Shown: positions 23,301 through 37,346 of the stretch, in pieces
Position numbering within the stretch: the first letter of the stretch is position 1
Layout: each line of letters opens with the position of its first letter
Origin: Megaustenia siamemsis
Taxonomy: Eukaryota > Mollusca > Gastropoda > Stylommatophora > Ariophantidae
Direction: 5' to 3'
Assembly (NCBI GenBank): GCA_032433765.1
Contig: JAVIAB010000092.1
Span: forward strand, 106,508,279-106,572,278
DNA length: 64,000 nt
The notes under the pieces: model-generated
The model's database searches: none
The model's input: only the letters and a program-made list of their open reading frames with translations
What the model was told of the DNA's origin: nothing
Made by a program: the position numbers and the translations under genes

Positions 23301-26300
23301 ACACATGACAAGCAAGCATCAGTAGGTAGTTATTCAACTGTTGGGAGATACACATGACAAGCAAGCATCAGTAGGTAGTTATTCAACTGTTGGGAGAGAC
23401 ACATGACAAGCAAGCATCAGTAGGTAGTTATTCAACTGTTGGGAGAGACACATGACAAGCAAGCATCAGTAGAAAGTTATTCAACTGTTGGGAGAGACAC
23501 ATGACAAGAAAGCATCAGTAGGTAGTTATTCAACTGTTGGGAGAGACACATGACAAGCAAGCATCAGTAGGTAGTTATTCAACTGTTGGGAGAGACACAT
23601 GACAAGAAAGCATCAGTAGGAAGTTATTCAACTGTTGGGAGAGACACATGACAAGCAAGCATCAGTAGGTAGTTATTCAACTGTTGGGAGAGACACATGA
23701 CAAGAAAGCATCAGTAGGAAGTTATTCAACTGTTGGGAGAGACACATGACAACAAGCAAGCATCAGTAGGTAGTTATTCAACTGTTGGGAGAGACACATG
23801 ACAACAAGCAAGCATCAGTAAGAAGTTATTCAACTGTTGGGAGAGACACATGACAAGAAAGTATCAGTAGGTAGTTATTCAACTGTTGGGAGAGACACAT
23901 GACAACAAGCAAGCATCAGTAGGAAGTTATTCAACTGTTGGAAGAGACACATGACAAGCAAGCATCAGTAGGTAATTATTCAACTGTTGGGAGAGACACA
24001 TGACAAGAAAGCATCAGTAGGTAGTTATTCAACTGTTGGGTGATACACATGACAACAAGCAAGCATCAGTAGGAAGCTATTCAACTGTTGGGAGAGACAC
24101 ATGACAAGAAAGCATCAGTAGGTAGTTATTCAACTCTTGGGAGAGACACATGACAAGCAAGCATCAGTAGTTAGTTATTCAACTGTTGGGAGAGACACTA
24201 GACAAGAAAGCATCAGTAGGTAGTTATTCAACTGTTGGGAGAGACACATGTCAACAAGCAAGCATCAGTAGGAAGTTATTCAACTGTTGGGAGAGACACA
24301 TGACAAGAAAGCATCATTAGGTAGTTATTCAACTGTTGGGAGAGACACATGACAAGAAAGCATCAGTAGGTAGTTATTCAACTGTTGGGAGAGACACATG
24401 ACAAGCAAGCATCAGTAGGTAGTTATTCAACTGTTGGGAGAGACACATGACAAGCAAGCATCAGTAGCTAGTTATTCAACTGTTGGGAGAGACACATGAC
24501 AACAAGCAAGCATCAGTAGGAAGTTATTTAACTGTTGGGAGAGACACATGACAAGAAAGCATCAGTAGATAGTTATTCAACTGTTGGGAGAGACACATGA
24601 CAACATGCAAGCATCAGTAGGAAGTTATTCAACTGTTGGAAGAGACACATGACAAGCAAGCATCAGTAGGTAGTTATTCAACTGTTGGGAGAGACACATG
24701 ACAACAAGCAAGCATCAGTAGAAAGTTATTCAACTGTTGGGAGAGACACATGACAAGAAAGCATCAGTAGGTAGTTATTCAACTGTTGGGAGAGACACAT
24801 GACAAGCAAGCATCAGTAGGTAGTTATTCAACTGTTGGGAGAGACACATGACAAGCAAGCATCAGTAGGTAGTTATTCAACTGTTGGGAGAGACACATGA
24901 CAAGCAAGCATCAGTAGGTAGTTATTCAACTATTGGAAGAGACACATGACAAGCAAGCATCAGTAGCTAGTTATTCAACTGTGGGAGAAACACATGACAA
25001 GAAAGCATCAGTAGGTAGTTATTCAACTTTTGGAAGAGACACATGACAAGCAAGCATCAGTAGGTAGTTATTCAACTGTTGGGAGAGACACATGAGAACA
25101 AGCAAGCATCAGTAGGTAGTTATTCAACTGTTGGGAGACACATGACAAGCAAGCATCAGTAGGTAGTTATTCAACTGTTGAGAGAGACACATGACAAGCA
25201 AGTATCAGTAGGTAGTTATTCAACTGTTGGGAGAGACACATGACAAGCAAGCATCAGTAGGTAGTTATTCAACTGTTGGGAGAGACACATGACAAGCAAG
25301 CATCAGTAGGTAGTTATTCAACTGTTGGGAGAGACACATGACAACAAGCAAGCATCAGTAGGTAGTTATTCAACTGTTGGGAGAGACACATGACAACAAG
25401 CAAGCATCAGTAGGTAGTTATTCAACTGTTGGGAGAGACACATGACAACAAGCAAGCATCAGTAGGTAGTTATTCAACTGTTGGGAGAGACACATGACAA
25501 CAAGCAAGCATCAGTAGGTAGTTATTCAACTGTTGGGAGAGACACATGACAAGCAAGCATCAGTAGGTAGTTATTCAACTGTTGGGAGAGACACATGACA
25601 AGCAAGCATCAGTAGGTAGTTATTCAACTGTTGGGAGAGACACATGACAAGCAAGCATCAGTAGGTAGTTATTCAACTGTTGGGAGAGACACATAACAAG
25701 CAAGCATCAGTAGGTAGTTATTCAACTGTTGGGAGAGACACATGACAAGCAAGCATCAGTAGGTAGTTATTCAACTGTTGGGAGAGACACATGACAAGCA
25801 AGCATCAGTAGGTAGTTATTCAACTGTTGGGAGAGACACATGACAAGAAAGCATCAGTAGGAAGTTATTCAACTGTTGGGAGAGACACATGACAAGAAAG
25901 CATCAGTAGGTAGTTATTCAACTGTTGGGAGAGACACATGACAAGAAAGCATCAATATGAAGTTATTTAACTGTTGGGAGAGACACATGACAAGAAAGCA
26001 TCAGTAGGTATTTATTCAACTGTTGGGAGAGACACATGACAAGCAAGCATCAGTAGCTAGTTATTCAACTGTTGGGAGAGACACATGACAAGAAAGCATC
26101 AGTAGGTAGTTATTCAACTGTTGGGAGAGACACATGACAAGCAAGCATCAGTAGGTAGTTATTCAACTGTTGGGAGAGACACATGACAAGAAAGCATCAG
26201 TAGGAAGTTATTCAACTGTTGGGAGAGACACATGACAAGAAAGCATCAGTAGGTAGTTATTCAACTGTTGGGAGAGACACATGACAAGCAAGCATCAGTA

Positions 26301-29300
26301 GGTAGTTATTCAACTGTTGGGAGAGACACATGACAAGAAAGCATCAGTAGGAAGTTATTCAACTGTTGGGAGAGACACATGACAAGTAAGCATCAGTAGG
26401 TAGTTATTCAACTGTTGGGAGAGACACATGACAAGAAAGCATCAGTAGGAAGTTATTCAACTGTTGGGAGAGACACATGACAAGCAAGCATCAGTAGGTA
26501 GTTATTCAACTGTTGGGAGAGACACATGACAACAAGCAAGCATCAGTAAGAAGTTATTCAACTGTTGGGAGAGACACATGACAAGAAAGTATCAGTAGGT
26601 AGTTATTCAACTGTTGGGAGAGACACATGACAACAAGCAAGCATCAGTAGGAAGTTATTCAACTGTTGGAAGAGACACATGACAAGCAAGCATCAGTAGG
26701 TAATTATTCAACTGTTGGGAGAGACACATGACAAGAAAGCATCAGTAGGTAGTTATTCAACTGTTGGGAGATACACATGACAACAAGCAAGCATCAGTAG
26801 GAAGCTATTCAACTGTTGGGAGAGACACATGACAAGAAAGCATCAGTAGGTAGTTATTCAACTCTTGGGAGAGACACATGACAAGCAAGCATCAGTAGTT
26901 AGTTATTCAACTGTTGGGAGAGACACTAGACAAGAAAGCATCAGTAGGTAGTTATTCAACTGTTGGGAGAGACACATGTCAACAAGCAAGCATCAGTAGG
27001 AAGTTATTCAACTGTTGGGAGAGACACATGACAAGAAAGCATCATTAGGTAGTTATTCAACTGTGGGAGAGACACATGACAAGAAAGCATCAGTAGGTAG
27101 TTATTCAACTGTTGGGAGAGACACATGACAAGCAAGCATCAGTAGGTAGTTATTCAACTGTTGGGAGAGACACATGACAAGCAAGCATAAGTAGGTAGTT
27201 ATTCAACTGTTGGGAGAGACATGACAACAAGCAAGCATCAGTAGGAAGTTATTTAACTGTTGGGAGAGACACATGACAAGAAAGCATCAGTAGGAAGTTA
27301 TTCAACTGTTGGAAGAGACACATGACAAGCAAGCATCAGTAGGTAGTTATTCAACTGTTGGGAGAGACACATGACAACAAGCAAGCATCAGTAGGAAGTT
27401 ATTCAACTGTTGGGAGAGACACATGACAAGCAAGCATCAGTAGGTAGTTATTCAACTGTTGGGAGAGACACATGACAAGAAAGCATCACTAGGTAGGTAT
27501 TCAACTGTTGGGAGAGACACATGACAACAAGCAGGCATCAGTAGGAAGTTATTCAACTGTTGGAAGAGACACATGACAAGCAAGCATCAGTAGGTAGTTA
27601 TTCAACTGTTGGGAGAGACACATGACAAGCAAGCATCAGTAGGTAGTTATTCAACTGTTGGGAGAGACACATGACAAGCAAGCATCAGTAGGTAGTTATT
27701 CAACTATTGGAAGAGACACATGACAAGCAAGCATCAGTAGCTAGTTATTCAACTGTTGGGAGAAACACATGACAAGAAAGCATCAGTAGGTAGTTATTCA
27801 ACTTTTGGAAGAGACACATGACAAGCAAGCATCAGTAGGTAGTTATTCAACTGTTGGGAGAGACAGATGAGAACAAGCAAGCATCAGTAGGTAGTTATTC
27901 AACTGTTGGGAGACACATGACAAGCAAGCATCAGTAGGTAGTTATTCAACTGTTGGGAGAGACACATGACAAGCAAGTATCAGTAAGTAGTTATTCAACT
28001 ATTGGGAGAGACACATGACAAGAAAGCATCAGTAGATAGTTATTCAACTGTTGGGAGAGACACATGACAAGAAAGCATCAGTAGGTAGTTATTCATCTGT
28101 TGGGAGAGACACATGACAAGCAAGTATCAGTAGCTAGTTATTCAACTGTTGGGAGAAACACATGACAAGAAAGCATCAGTAGCTAGTTATTCAACTGTTG
28201 GGAGAAACACATGACAAGAAAGCATCAGTAGGTAGTTATTCAACTATTGGAAGAGACACATGACAAGTAAGCATCAGTAGGTAGTTATTCAACTGTTGGG
28301 AGAGACACATGAGAACAAGCAAGCATCAGTAGCTAGTTTTTCAACTGTTGGGAGAGACACATGACAACAAGCAAGCATCAGTAGGTAGTTATTCAACTGT
28401 TGGGAGAGACACATGACAAGAAAGAATCAGTAGGTAGTTATTCAACTGTTGGGAGAGACACATGACAAGCAAGTATCAGTAGGTAGTTATTCAACTGTTG
28501 GGAGAGACACATGACAACAAGCAAGCATCAGTAGGTAGTTATTCAACTGTTGGGAGAGACACATGACAACAAGCAAGCATCAGTAGGTAGTTATTCAACT
28601 GTTGGGAGAGACACATGACAACAAGCAAGCATCAGTAGGTAGTTATTCAACTGTTGGGAGAGACACATGACAACAAGCAAGCATCAGTAGGTAGTTATTC
28701 AACTGTTGGGAGAGACACATGACAAGCAAGCATCAGTAGGTAGTTATTCAACTGTTGGGAGAGACACATGACAAGCAAGCATCAGTAGGTAGTTTTTCAA
28801 CTGTTGGGAGAGACACATGACAAGCAAGCATCAGTAGGTAGTTATTCAACTGTTGGGAGAGACACATGACAAGCAAGCATCAGTAGGTAGTTATTCAACT
28901 GTTGGGAGAGACACATGACAACAAGCAAGCATCAGTAGGTAGTTATTCAACTGTTGGGAGAGACACATGACAAGCAAGCATCAGTAGGTAGTTATTCAAC
29001 TGTTGGGAGAGACACATGACAAGCAAGCATCAGTAGGTAGTTATTCAACTGTTGGGAGAGACACATGACAAGCAAGCATCAGTAGGTAGTTATTCAACTG
29101 TTGGGAGATACACATGACAAGCAAGCATCAGTAGGTAGTTATTCAACTGTTGGGAGAGACACATGACAAGCAAGCATCAGTAGGTAGTTATTCAACTGTT
29201 GGGAGAGACACATGACAAGCAAGCATCAGTAGGTAGTTATTCAACTGTTGGGAGAGACACATGACAAGCAAGCATCAGTAGCTAGTTATTCAACTGTTGG

Positions 29301-32300
29301 GAGAGACACATGACAAGAAAGCATCAGTAGGAAGTTATTCAACTGTTGGGAGAGACACATGACAAGAAAGCATCAGTAGGAAGTTATTCAACTGTTGGGA
29401 GAGACACATGACAAGAAAGCATCAGTAGGAAGTTATTCAACTGTTGGGAGAGACACATGACAAGAAAGCATCAGTAGGTAGTTATTCAACTGTTGGGAGA
29501 GACACATGACAAGCAAGCATCAGTAGCTAGTTATTCAACTGTTGGGAGAGACACATGACAAGAAAGCATCAGTAGGTAGTTATTCAACTGTTGGGAGAGA
29601 CACATGACAAGCAAGCATCAGTAGGTAGTTATTCAACTGTTGGGAGAGACACATGACAAGAAAGCATCAGTAGGAAGTTATTCAACTGTTGGGAGAGACA
29701 CATGACAAGAAAGCATCAGTAGGTAGTTATTCAACTGTGGGGAGAGACACATGACAAGCAAGCATCAGTAGGTAGTTATTCAACTGTTGGGAGAGACACA
29801 TGACAAGAAAGCATCAGTAGGTAGTTATTCAACTGTTGGAGAGACACATGACAACAAGCAAGCATCAGTAGGTAGTTATTCAACTGTTGGGAGAGACACA
29901 TGACAAGAAAGCATCAGTAGGTAGTTATTCAACTGTTGGGAGAGACACATGACAACAAGCAAGCATCAGTAGGTAGTTATTCAACTGTTGGGAGAGACAC
30001 ATGACAAGCAAGCATCAGTAGGTAGTTTTTCAACTGTTGGGAGAGACACATGACAAGCAAGCATCAGTAGGTAGTTATTCAACTGTTGGGAGAGACACAT
30101 GACAAGCAAGCATCAGTAGGTAGTTATTCAACTGTTGGGAGAGACACATGACAAGCAAGCATCAGTAGGTAGTTATTCAACTGTTGGGAGAGACACATGA
30201 CAAGCAAGCATCAGTAGGTAGTTATTCAACTGTTGGGAGAGACACATGACAAGCAAGCATCAGTAGGTAGTTATTCAACTGTTAAGAGACACATGACAAG
30301 CAAGCATCAGTAGGTAGTTATTCAACTGTTGGGAGAGACACATGACAAGCAAGCATCAGTAGCTAGTTATTCAACTGTTGGGAGAGACACATGACAAGAA
30401 AGCATCAGTAGGAAGTTATTCAACTGTTGGGAGAGACACATGACAAGAAAGCATCAGTAGGTAGTTATTCAACTGTTGGGAGAGACACATGACAAGAAAG
30501 CATCAGTAGGAAGTTATTCAACTGTTGGGAGAGACACATGACAAGAAAGCATCAGTAGGTATTTATTCAACCGTTTGGGAGAGACACATGACAAGCAAGC
30601 ATCAGTAGCTAGTTATTCAACTGTTGGGGGAGACACATGACAAGAAAGCATCAGTAGGTAGTTATTCAACTGTTGGGAGAGACACATGACAAGCAAGCAT
30701 CAGTAGGTAGTTATTCAACTGTTGGGAGAGACACATGACAAGCAAGCATCAGTAGAAAGTTATTCAACTGTTGGGAGAGACACATGACAAGAAAGCATCA
30801 GTAGGTAGTTATTCAACTGTTGGGAGAGACACATGACAAGCAAGCATCAGTAGGTAGTTATTCAACTGTTGGGAGAGACACATGACAAGAAAGCATCAGT
30901 AGGAAGTTATTCAACTGTTGGGAGAGACACATGACAAGCAAGCATCAGTAGGTAGTTATTCAACTGTTGGGAGAGACACATGACAAGAAAGCATCAGTAG
31001 GAAGTTATTCAACTGTTGGGAGAGACACATGACAACAACCAAGCATCAGTAGGTAGTTATTCAACTGTTGGGAGAGACACATGACAACAAGCAAGCATCA
31101 GTAAGAAGTTATTCAACTGTTGGGAGAGACACATGACAAGAAAGTATCAGTAGGTAGTTATTCAACTGTTGGGAGAGACACATGACAACAAGCAAGCATC
31201 AGTAGGAAGTTATTCAACTGTTGGAAGAGACACATGACAAGCAAGCATCAGTAGGTAATTATTCAACTGTTGGGAGAGACACATGACAAGAAAGCATCAG
31301 TAGGTAGTTATTCAACTGTTGGGTGATACACATGACAACAAGCAAGCATCAGTAGGAAGCTATTCAACTGTTGGGAGAGACACATGACAAGAAAGCATCA
31401 GTAGGTAGTTATTCAACTCTTGGGAGAGACACATGACAAGCAAGCATCAGTAGTTAGTTATTCAACTGTTGGGAGAGACACTAGACAAGAAAGCATCAGT
31501 AGGTAGTTATTCAACTGTTGGGAGAGACACATGTCAACAAGCAAGCATCAGTAGGAAGTTATTCAACTGTTGGGAGAGACACATGACAAGAAAGCATCAT
31601 TAGGTAGTTATTCAACTGTTGGGAGAGACACATGACAAGAAAGCATCAGTAGGTAGTTATTCAACTGTTGGGAGAGACACATGACAAGCAAGCATCAGTA
31701 GGTAGTTATTCAACTGTTGGGAGAGACACATGACAAGCAAGCATCAGTAGCTAGTTATTCAACTGTTGGGAGAGACACATGACAACAAGCAAGCATCAGT
31801 AGGAAGTTATTAACTGTTGGGAGAGACACATGACAAGAAAGCATCAGTAGATAGTTATTCAACTGTTGGGAGAGACACATGACAACATGCAAGCATCAGT
31901 AGGAAGTTATTCAACTGTTGGAAGAGACACATGACAAGCAAGCATCAGTAGGTAGTTATTCAACTGTTGGGAGAGACACATGACAACAAGCAAGCATCAG
32001 TAGAAAGTTATTCAACTGTTGGGAGAGACACATGACAAGAAAGCATCAGTAGGTAGTTATTCAACTGTTGGGAGAGACACATGACAAGCAAGCATCAGTA
32101 GGTAGTTATTCAACTGTTGGGAGAGACACATGACAAGCAAGCATCAGTAGGTAGTTATTCAACTGTTGGGAGAGACACATGACAAGCAAGCATCAGTAGG
32201 TAGTTATTCAACTATTGGAAGAGACACATGACAAGCAAGCATCAGTAGCTAGTTATTCAACTGTTGGGAGAAACACATGACAAGAAAGCATCAGTAGGTA

Positions 32301-35300
32301 GTTATTCAACTTTTGGAAGAGACACATGACAAGCAAGCATCAGTAGGTAGTTATTCAACTGTTGGGAGAGACACATGAGAACAAGCAAGCATCAGTAGGT
32401 AGTTATTCAACTGTTGGGAGACACATGACAAGCAAGCATCAGTAGGTAGTTATTCAACTGTTGAGAGAGACACATGACAAGCAAGTATCAGTAGGTAGTT
32501 ATTCAACTGTTGGGAGAGACACATGACAAGCAAGCATCAGTAGGTAGTTATTCAACTGTTGGGAGAGACACATGACAAGCAAGCATCAGTAGGTAGTTAT
32601 TCAACTGTTGGGAGAGACACATGACAACAAGCAAGCATCAGTAGGTAGTTATTCAACTGTTGGGAGAGACACATGACAACAAGCAAGCATCAGTAGGTAG
32701 TTATTCAACTGTTGGGAGAGACACATGACAACAAGCAAGCATCAGTAGGTAGTTATTCAACTGTTGGGAGAGACACATGACAACAAGCAAGCATCAGTAG
32801 GTAGTTATTCAACTGTTGGGAGAGACACATGACAAGCAAGCATCAGTAGGTAGTTATTCAACTGTTGGGAGAGACACATGACAAGCAAGCATCAGTAGGT
32901 AGTTATTCAACTGTTGGGAGAGACACATGACAAGCAAGCATCAGTAGGTAGTTATTCAACTGTTGGGAGAGACACATAACAAGCAAGCATCAGTAGGTAG
33001 TTATTCAACTGTTGGGAGAGACACATGACAAGCAAGCATCAGTAGGTAGTTATTCAACTGTTGGGAGAGACACATGACAAGCAAGCATCAGTAGCTAGTT
33101 ATTCAACTGTTGGGAGAGACACATGACAAGAAAGCATCAGTAGGAAGTTATTCAACTGTTGGGAGAGACACATGACAAGAAAGCATCAGTAGGTAGTTAT
33201 TCAACTGTTGGGAGAGACACATGACAAGAAAGCATCAATATGAAGTTATTTAACTGTTGGGAGAGACACATGACAAGAAAGCATCAGTAGGTATTTATTC
33301 AACTGTTGGGAGAGACACATGACAAGCAAGCATCAGTAGCTAGTTATTCAACTGTTGGGAGAGACACATGACAAGAAAGCATCAGTAGGTAGTTATTCAA
33401 CTGTTGGGAGAGACACATGACAAGCAAGCATCAGTAGGTAGTTATTCAACTGTTGGGAGAGACACATGACAAGAAAGCATCAGTAGGAAGTTATTCAACT
33501 GTTGGGAGAGACACATGACAAGAAAGCATCAGTAGGTAGTTATTCAACTGTTGGGAGAGACACATGACAAGCAAGCATCAGTAGGTAGTTATTCAACTGT
33601 TGGGAGAGACACATGACAAAAAAGCATCAGTAGGAAGTTATTCAACTGTTGGGAGAGACACATGACAAGTAAGCATCAGTAGGTAGTTATTCAACTGTTG
33701 GGAGAGACACATGACAAGAAAGCATCAGTAGGAAGTTATTCAACTGTTGGGAGAGACACATGACAAGCAAGCATCAGTAGGTAGTTATTCAACTGTTGGG
33801 AGAGACACATGACAACAAGCAAGCATCAGTAAGAAGTTATTCAACTGTTGGGAGAGACACATGACAAGAAAGTATCAGTAGGTAGTTATTCAACTGTTGG
33901 GAGAGACACATGACAACAAGCAAGCATCAGTAGGAAGTTATTCAACTGTTGGAAGAGACACATGACAAGCAAGCATCAGTAGGTAATTATTCAACTGTTG
34001 GGAGAGACACATGACAAGAAAGCATCAGTAGGTAGTTATTCAACTGTTGGGAGATACACATGACAACAAGCAAGCATCAGTAGGAAGCTATTCAACTGTT
34101 GGGAGAGACACATGACAAGAAAGCATCAGTAGGTAGTTATTCAACTCTTTGGAGAGACACATGACAAGCAAGCATCAGTAGTTAGTTATTCAACTGTTGG
34201 GAGAGACACTAGACAAGAAAGCATCAGTAGGTAGTTATTCAACTGTTGGGAGAGACACATGTCAACAAGCAAGCATCAGTAGGAAGTTATTCAACTGTTG
34301 GGAGAGACACATGACAAGAAAGCATCATTAGGTAGTTATTCAACTGTTGGGAGAGACACATGACAAGAAAGCATCAGTAGGTAGTTATTCAACTGTTGGG
34401 AGAGACACATGACAAGCAAGCATCAGTAGGTAGTTATTCAACTGTTGGGAGAGACACATGACAAGCAAGCATAAGTAGGTAGTTATTCAACTGTTGGGAG
34501 AGACATGACAACAAGCAAGCATCAGTAGGAAGTTATTTAACTGTTGGGAGAGACACATGACAAGAAAGCATCAGTAGGAAGTTATTCAACTGTTGGAAGA
34601 GACACATGACAAGCAAGCATCAGTAGGTAGTTATTCAACTGTTGGGAGAGACACATGACAACAAGCAAGCATCAGTAGGAAGTTATTCAACTGTTGGGAG
34701 AGACACATGACAAGCAAGCATCAGTAGGTAGTTATTCAACTGTTGGGAGAGACACATGACAAGAAAGCATCACTAGGTAGGTATTCAACTGTTGGGAGAG
34801 ACACATGACAACAAGCAGGCATCAGTAGGAAGTTATTCAACTGTTGGAAGAGACACATGACAAGCAAGCATCAGTAGGTAGTTATTCAACTGTTGGGAGA
34901 GACACATGACAAGCAAGCATCAGTAGGTAGTTATTCAACTGTTGGGAGAGACACATGACAAGCAAGCATCAGTAGGTAGTTATTCAACTATTGGAAGAGA
35001 CACATGACAAGCAAGCATCAGTAGCTAGTTATTCAACTGTTGGGAGAAACACATGACAAGAAAGCATCAGTAGGTAGTTATTCAACTTTTGGAAGAGACA
35101 CATGACAAGCAAGCATCAGTAGGTAGTTATTCAACTGTTGGGAGAGACAGATGAGAACAAGCAAGCATCAGTAGGTAGTTATTCAACTGTTGGGAGACAC
35201 ATGACAAGCAAGCATCAGTAGGTAGTTATTCAACTGTTGGGAGAGACACATGACAAGCAAGTATCAGTAAGTAGTTATTCAACTATTGGGAGAGACACAT

Positions 35301-36434
35301 GACAAGAAAGCATCAGTAGATAGTTATTCAACTGTTGGGAGAGACACATGACAAGAAAGCATCAGTAGGTAGTTATTCATCTGTTGGGAGAGACACATGA
35401 CAAGCAAGTATCAGTAGCTAGTTATTCAACTGTTGGGAGAAACACATGACAAGAAAGCATCAGTAGCTAGTTATTCAACTGTTGGGAGAAACACATGACA
35501 AGAAAGCATCAGTAGGTAGTTATTCAACTATTGGAAGAGACACATGACAAGTAAGCATCAGTAGGTAGTTATTCAACTGTTGGGAGAGACACATGAGAAC
35601 AAGCAAGCATCAGTAGCTAGTTTTTCAACTGTTGGGAGAGACACATGACAACAAGCAAGCATCAGTAGGTAGTTATTCAACTGTTGGGAGAGACACATGA
35701 CAACAAGCAAGCATCAGTAGGTAGTTATTCAACTGTTGGGAGAGACACATGACAAGAAAGCATCAGTAGGTAGTTATTCAACTGTTGGGAGAGACACATG
35801 ACAACAAGCAAGCATCAGTAGGTAGTTATTCAACTGTTGGGAGAGACACATGACAACAAGCAAGCATCAGTAGGTAGTTATTCAACTGTTGGGAGAGACA
35901 CATGACAACAAGCAAGCATCAGTAGGTAGTTATTCAACTGTTGGGAGAGACACATGACAAGCAAGAATCAGTAGCTAGTTATTCAACTGTTGGGAGAGAC
36001 ACATGACAACAAGCAAGCATCAGTAGGTAGTTATTCAACTGTTGGGAGAGACACATGACAACAAGCAAGCATCAGTAGGTAGTTATTCAACTGTTGGGAG
36101 AGACACATGACAAGCAAGCATCAGTAGGTAGTTATTCAACTGTTGTGAGAGACACATGACAAGCAAGTATCAGTAGGTAGTTATTCAACTGTTGGGAGAG
36201 ACACATGACAAGCAAGTATCAGTAGGTAGTTATTCAACTGTTGGGAGAGACACATGACAAGCAAGCATCAGGAGGTAGTTATTCAACTGTTGGGAGAGAC
36301 ACATGACAAGCAAGCATTTGTAGCTAGTTATTCAACTGTTGGGAGAGACACATGACAAGCAAGCATCAGTAGCTAGTTATTCAACTGTTGGGAGAGACAC
36401 ATGACAAGCAAGCATTTGTATAGTTATTCAACTG
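17333..36434 (+). repeat. 49-bp satellite array, about 19.1 kb
   Basis: Roughly 385 head-to-tail units with period 49 bp (for example ACATGACAAG at 17347 and 17396), all in one orientation. Common variants are a 52-bp form with an extra ACA (GACAACAAGCAAGC), AAGCAAGC versus AAGAAAGC, and TAGGTAG, TAGCTAG or TAGGAAG. Stop codons in the unit leave no open frame of note across the whole array. The rare variant CACTAGACAAG occurs at 19825, 24196, 26924, 31479 and 34207. Intervals are 4371, 2728, 4555 and 2728 bp, giving a 7,283-bp higher-order period. Confidence 0.97.
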
Positions 36435-36576
36435 CGAAAATTGTTCTTAAATATGGAAAAATCCATAGTGTGCATGTGGACTTTACTAATGTCGTAAATC
36501 AAACCAAAAAATGTGTTTTGCAAAGTAGGAGGTGCTAAAACACCCAAACATGACAGGCGAACGGTGCTTTTATCTT
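36435..36576. other. Short unique sequence between satellite and SINE
   Basis: AT-rich single-copy sequence with no gene seen. Confidence 0.4.
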
Positions 36577-36589
36577 AAACAAGCCATAT

Positions 36590-36848
36590 AAAAAAAGTAA
36601 CGTACCCCCGTCACGCCAAGTAGCGTATAAGGAAATATGGTGTTAGTGACCCTATATTTTACAGACCTTCAGCACATGATTTTTGGGGTAATGTGGTCGG
36701 TATTACCCCCGTGCTGCTTTACTTTCCAAGAAAAAAATCCGGTGCCCATTTAAGGCTGGGTGAACCCGGAAGCCGTCGGTTGGGATCGAACCCTACCCCT
36801 TGTCCTTTGTAGTCCAGTTCACTAACCACTGAGCTATCGATGCTCCTA
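36590..36848 (-). mobile_element. tRNA-derived SINE with 13-bp target duplication
   Basis: On the minus strand the head at about 36846 reads GGAGCATCGATAGCTCAGTG, with an A-box-like TAGCTCAGTGG and a B box GGTTCGATCC. It is followed by a body with CACCCAGCC and TGGGCACCGG, then a tail ending near 36592. It is flanked by the perfect direct repeat AAACAAGCCATAT (36577-36589 and 36849-36861). The head is tRNA-like but the element is about 255 bp and lacks a tRNA 3' end, so this is a SINE, not a tRNA gene. Confidence 0.85.
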
Positions 36849-36861
36849 AAACAAGCCATAT

Positions 36862-37335
36862 GTTGCTGATTAATTATACATTTACCAGAGCAATTAATTG
36901 AAAAGAATCACTTAAATATGCACTGAACTGTTAAAACAGACGACTGTATTCTACCACAAAAACACTTGTTTGGTTTGTGCCATTTTTAATAAAGTAAGAA
37001 CAGCTTTCATCCAACTTAATCAAATATGGTCATCAAAATATATATTTTTAAAAAAATAATTTTGAAAATGAAAACAACTTCTAGGTAAAAGTAAAGTGCC
37101 CCGTCACGCCAAGAGGCGTATAGGGAACATGGTGTTAGTGACCATAATATTTTACTGACCTCCGGCACATTATTTTTGGGGTAATGTATTACGGTATTTC
37201 GATGCAGACTTTTACTAAGAAATCCGAACCAGACTAGAAGGTAAAGTCAAGTTTTGATGCAGACTGTTGCAAGGGAGCTCGAATCAGACTTGAAGGTAAA
37301 GAAGTATCAGCTGCTTGGGTAGCAGAAGAAAAAAG
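36862..37335. repeat. AT-rich spacer with a SINE body fragment and a short duplication
   Basis: 37090-37205 repeats the 3' body of the SINE at 36590-36848 in the same orientation (CCCCGTCACGCCAAG, then GGTGTTAGTGACC, then TTTTTGGGGTAATG). At 37207-37310 two diverged copies of a roughly 65-bp segment (GATGCAGAC ... GAAGGTAAAG) lie in tandem. The rest shows nothing. Confidence 0.6.
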
Positions 37336-37346
37336 TGGGTATAAAT

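Noticed and set aside
17333..36434. CRISPR-like array of regular direct repeats
   Set aside because: Units are contiguous with no unique spacers, no cas-type genes are near, and the context is eukaryotic. It is a satellite.
36765..36848. A tRNA gene on the minus strand
   Set aside because: A- and B-box motifs are present but there is no foldable acceptor stem or 3' end, and the sequence runs into a SINE body with a target duplication.
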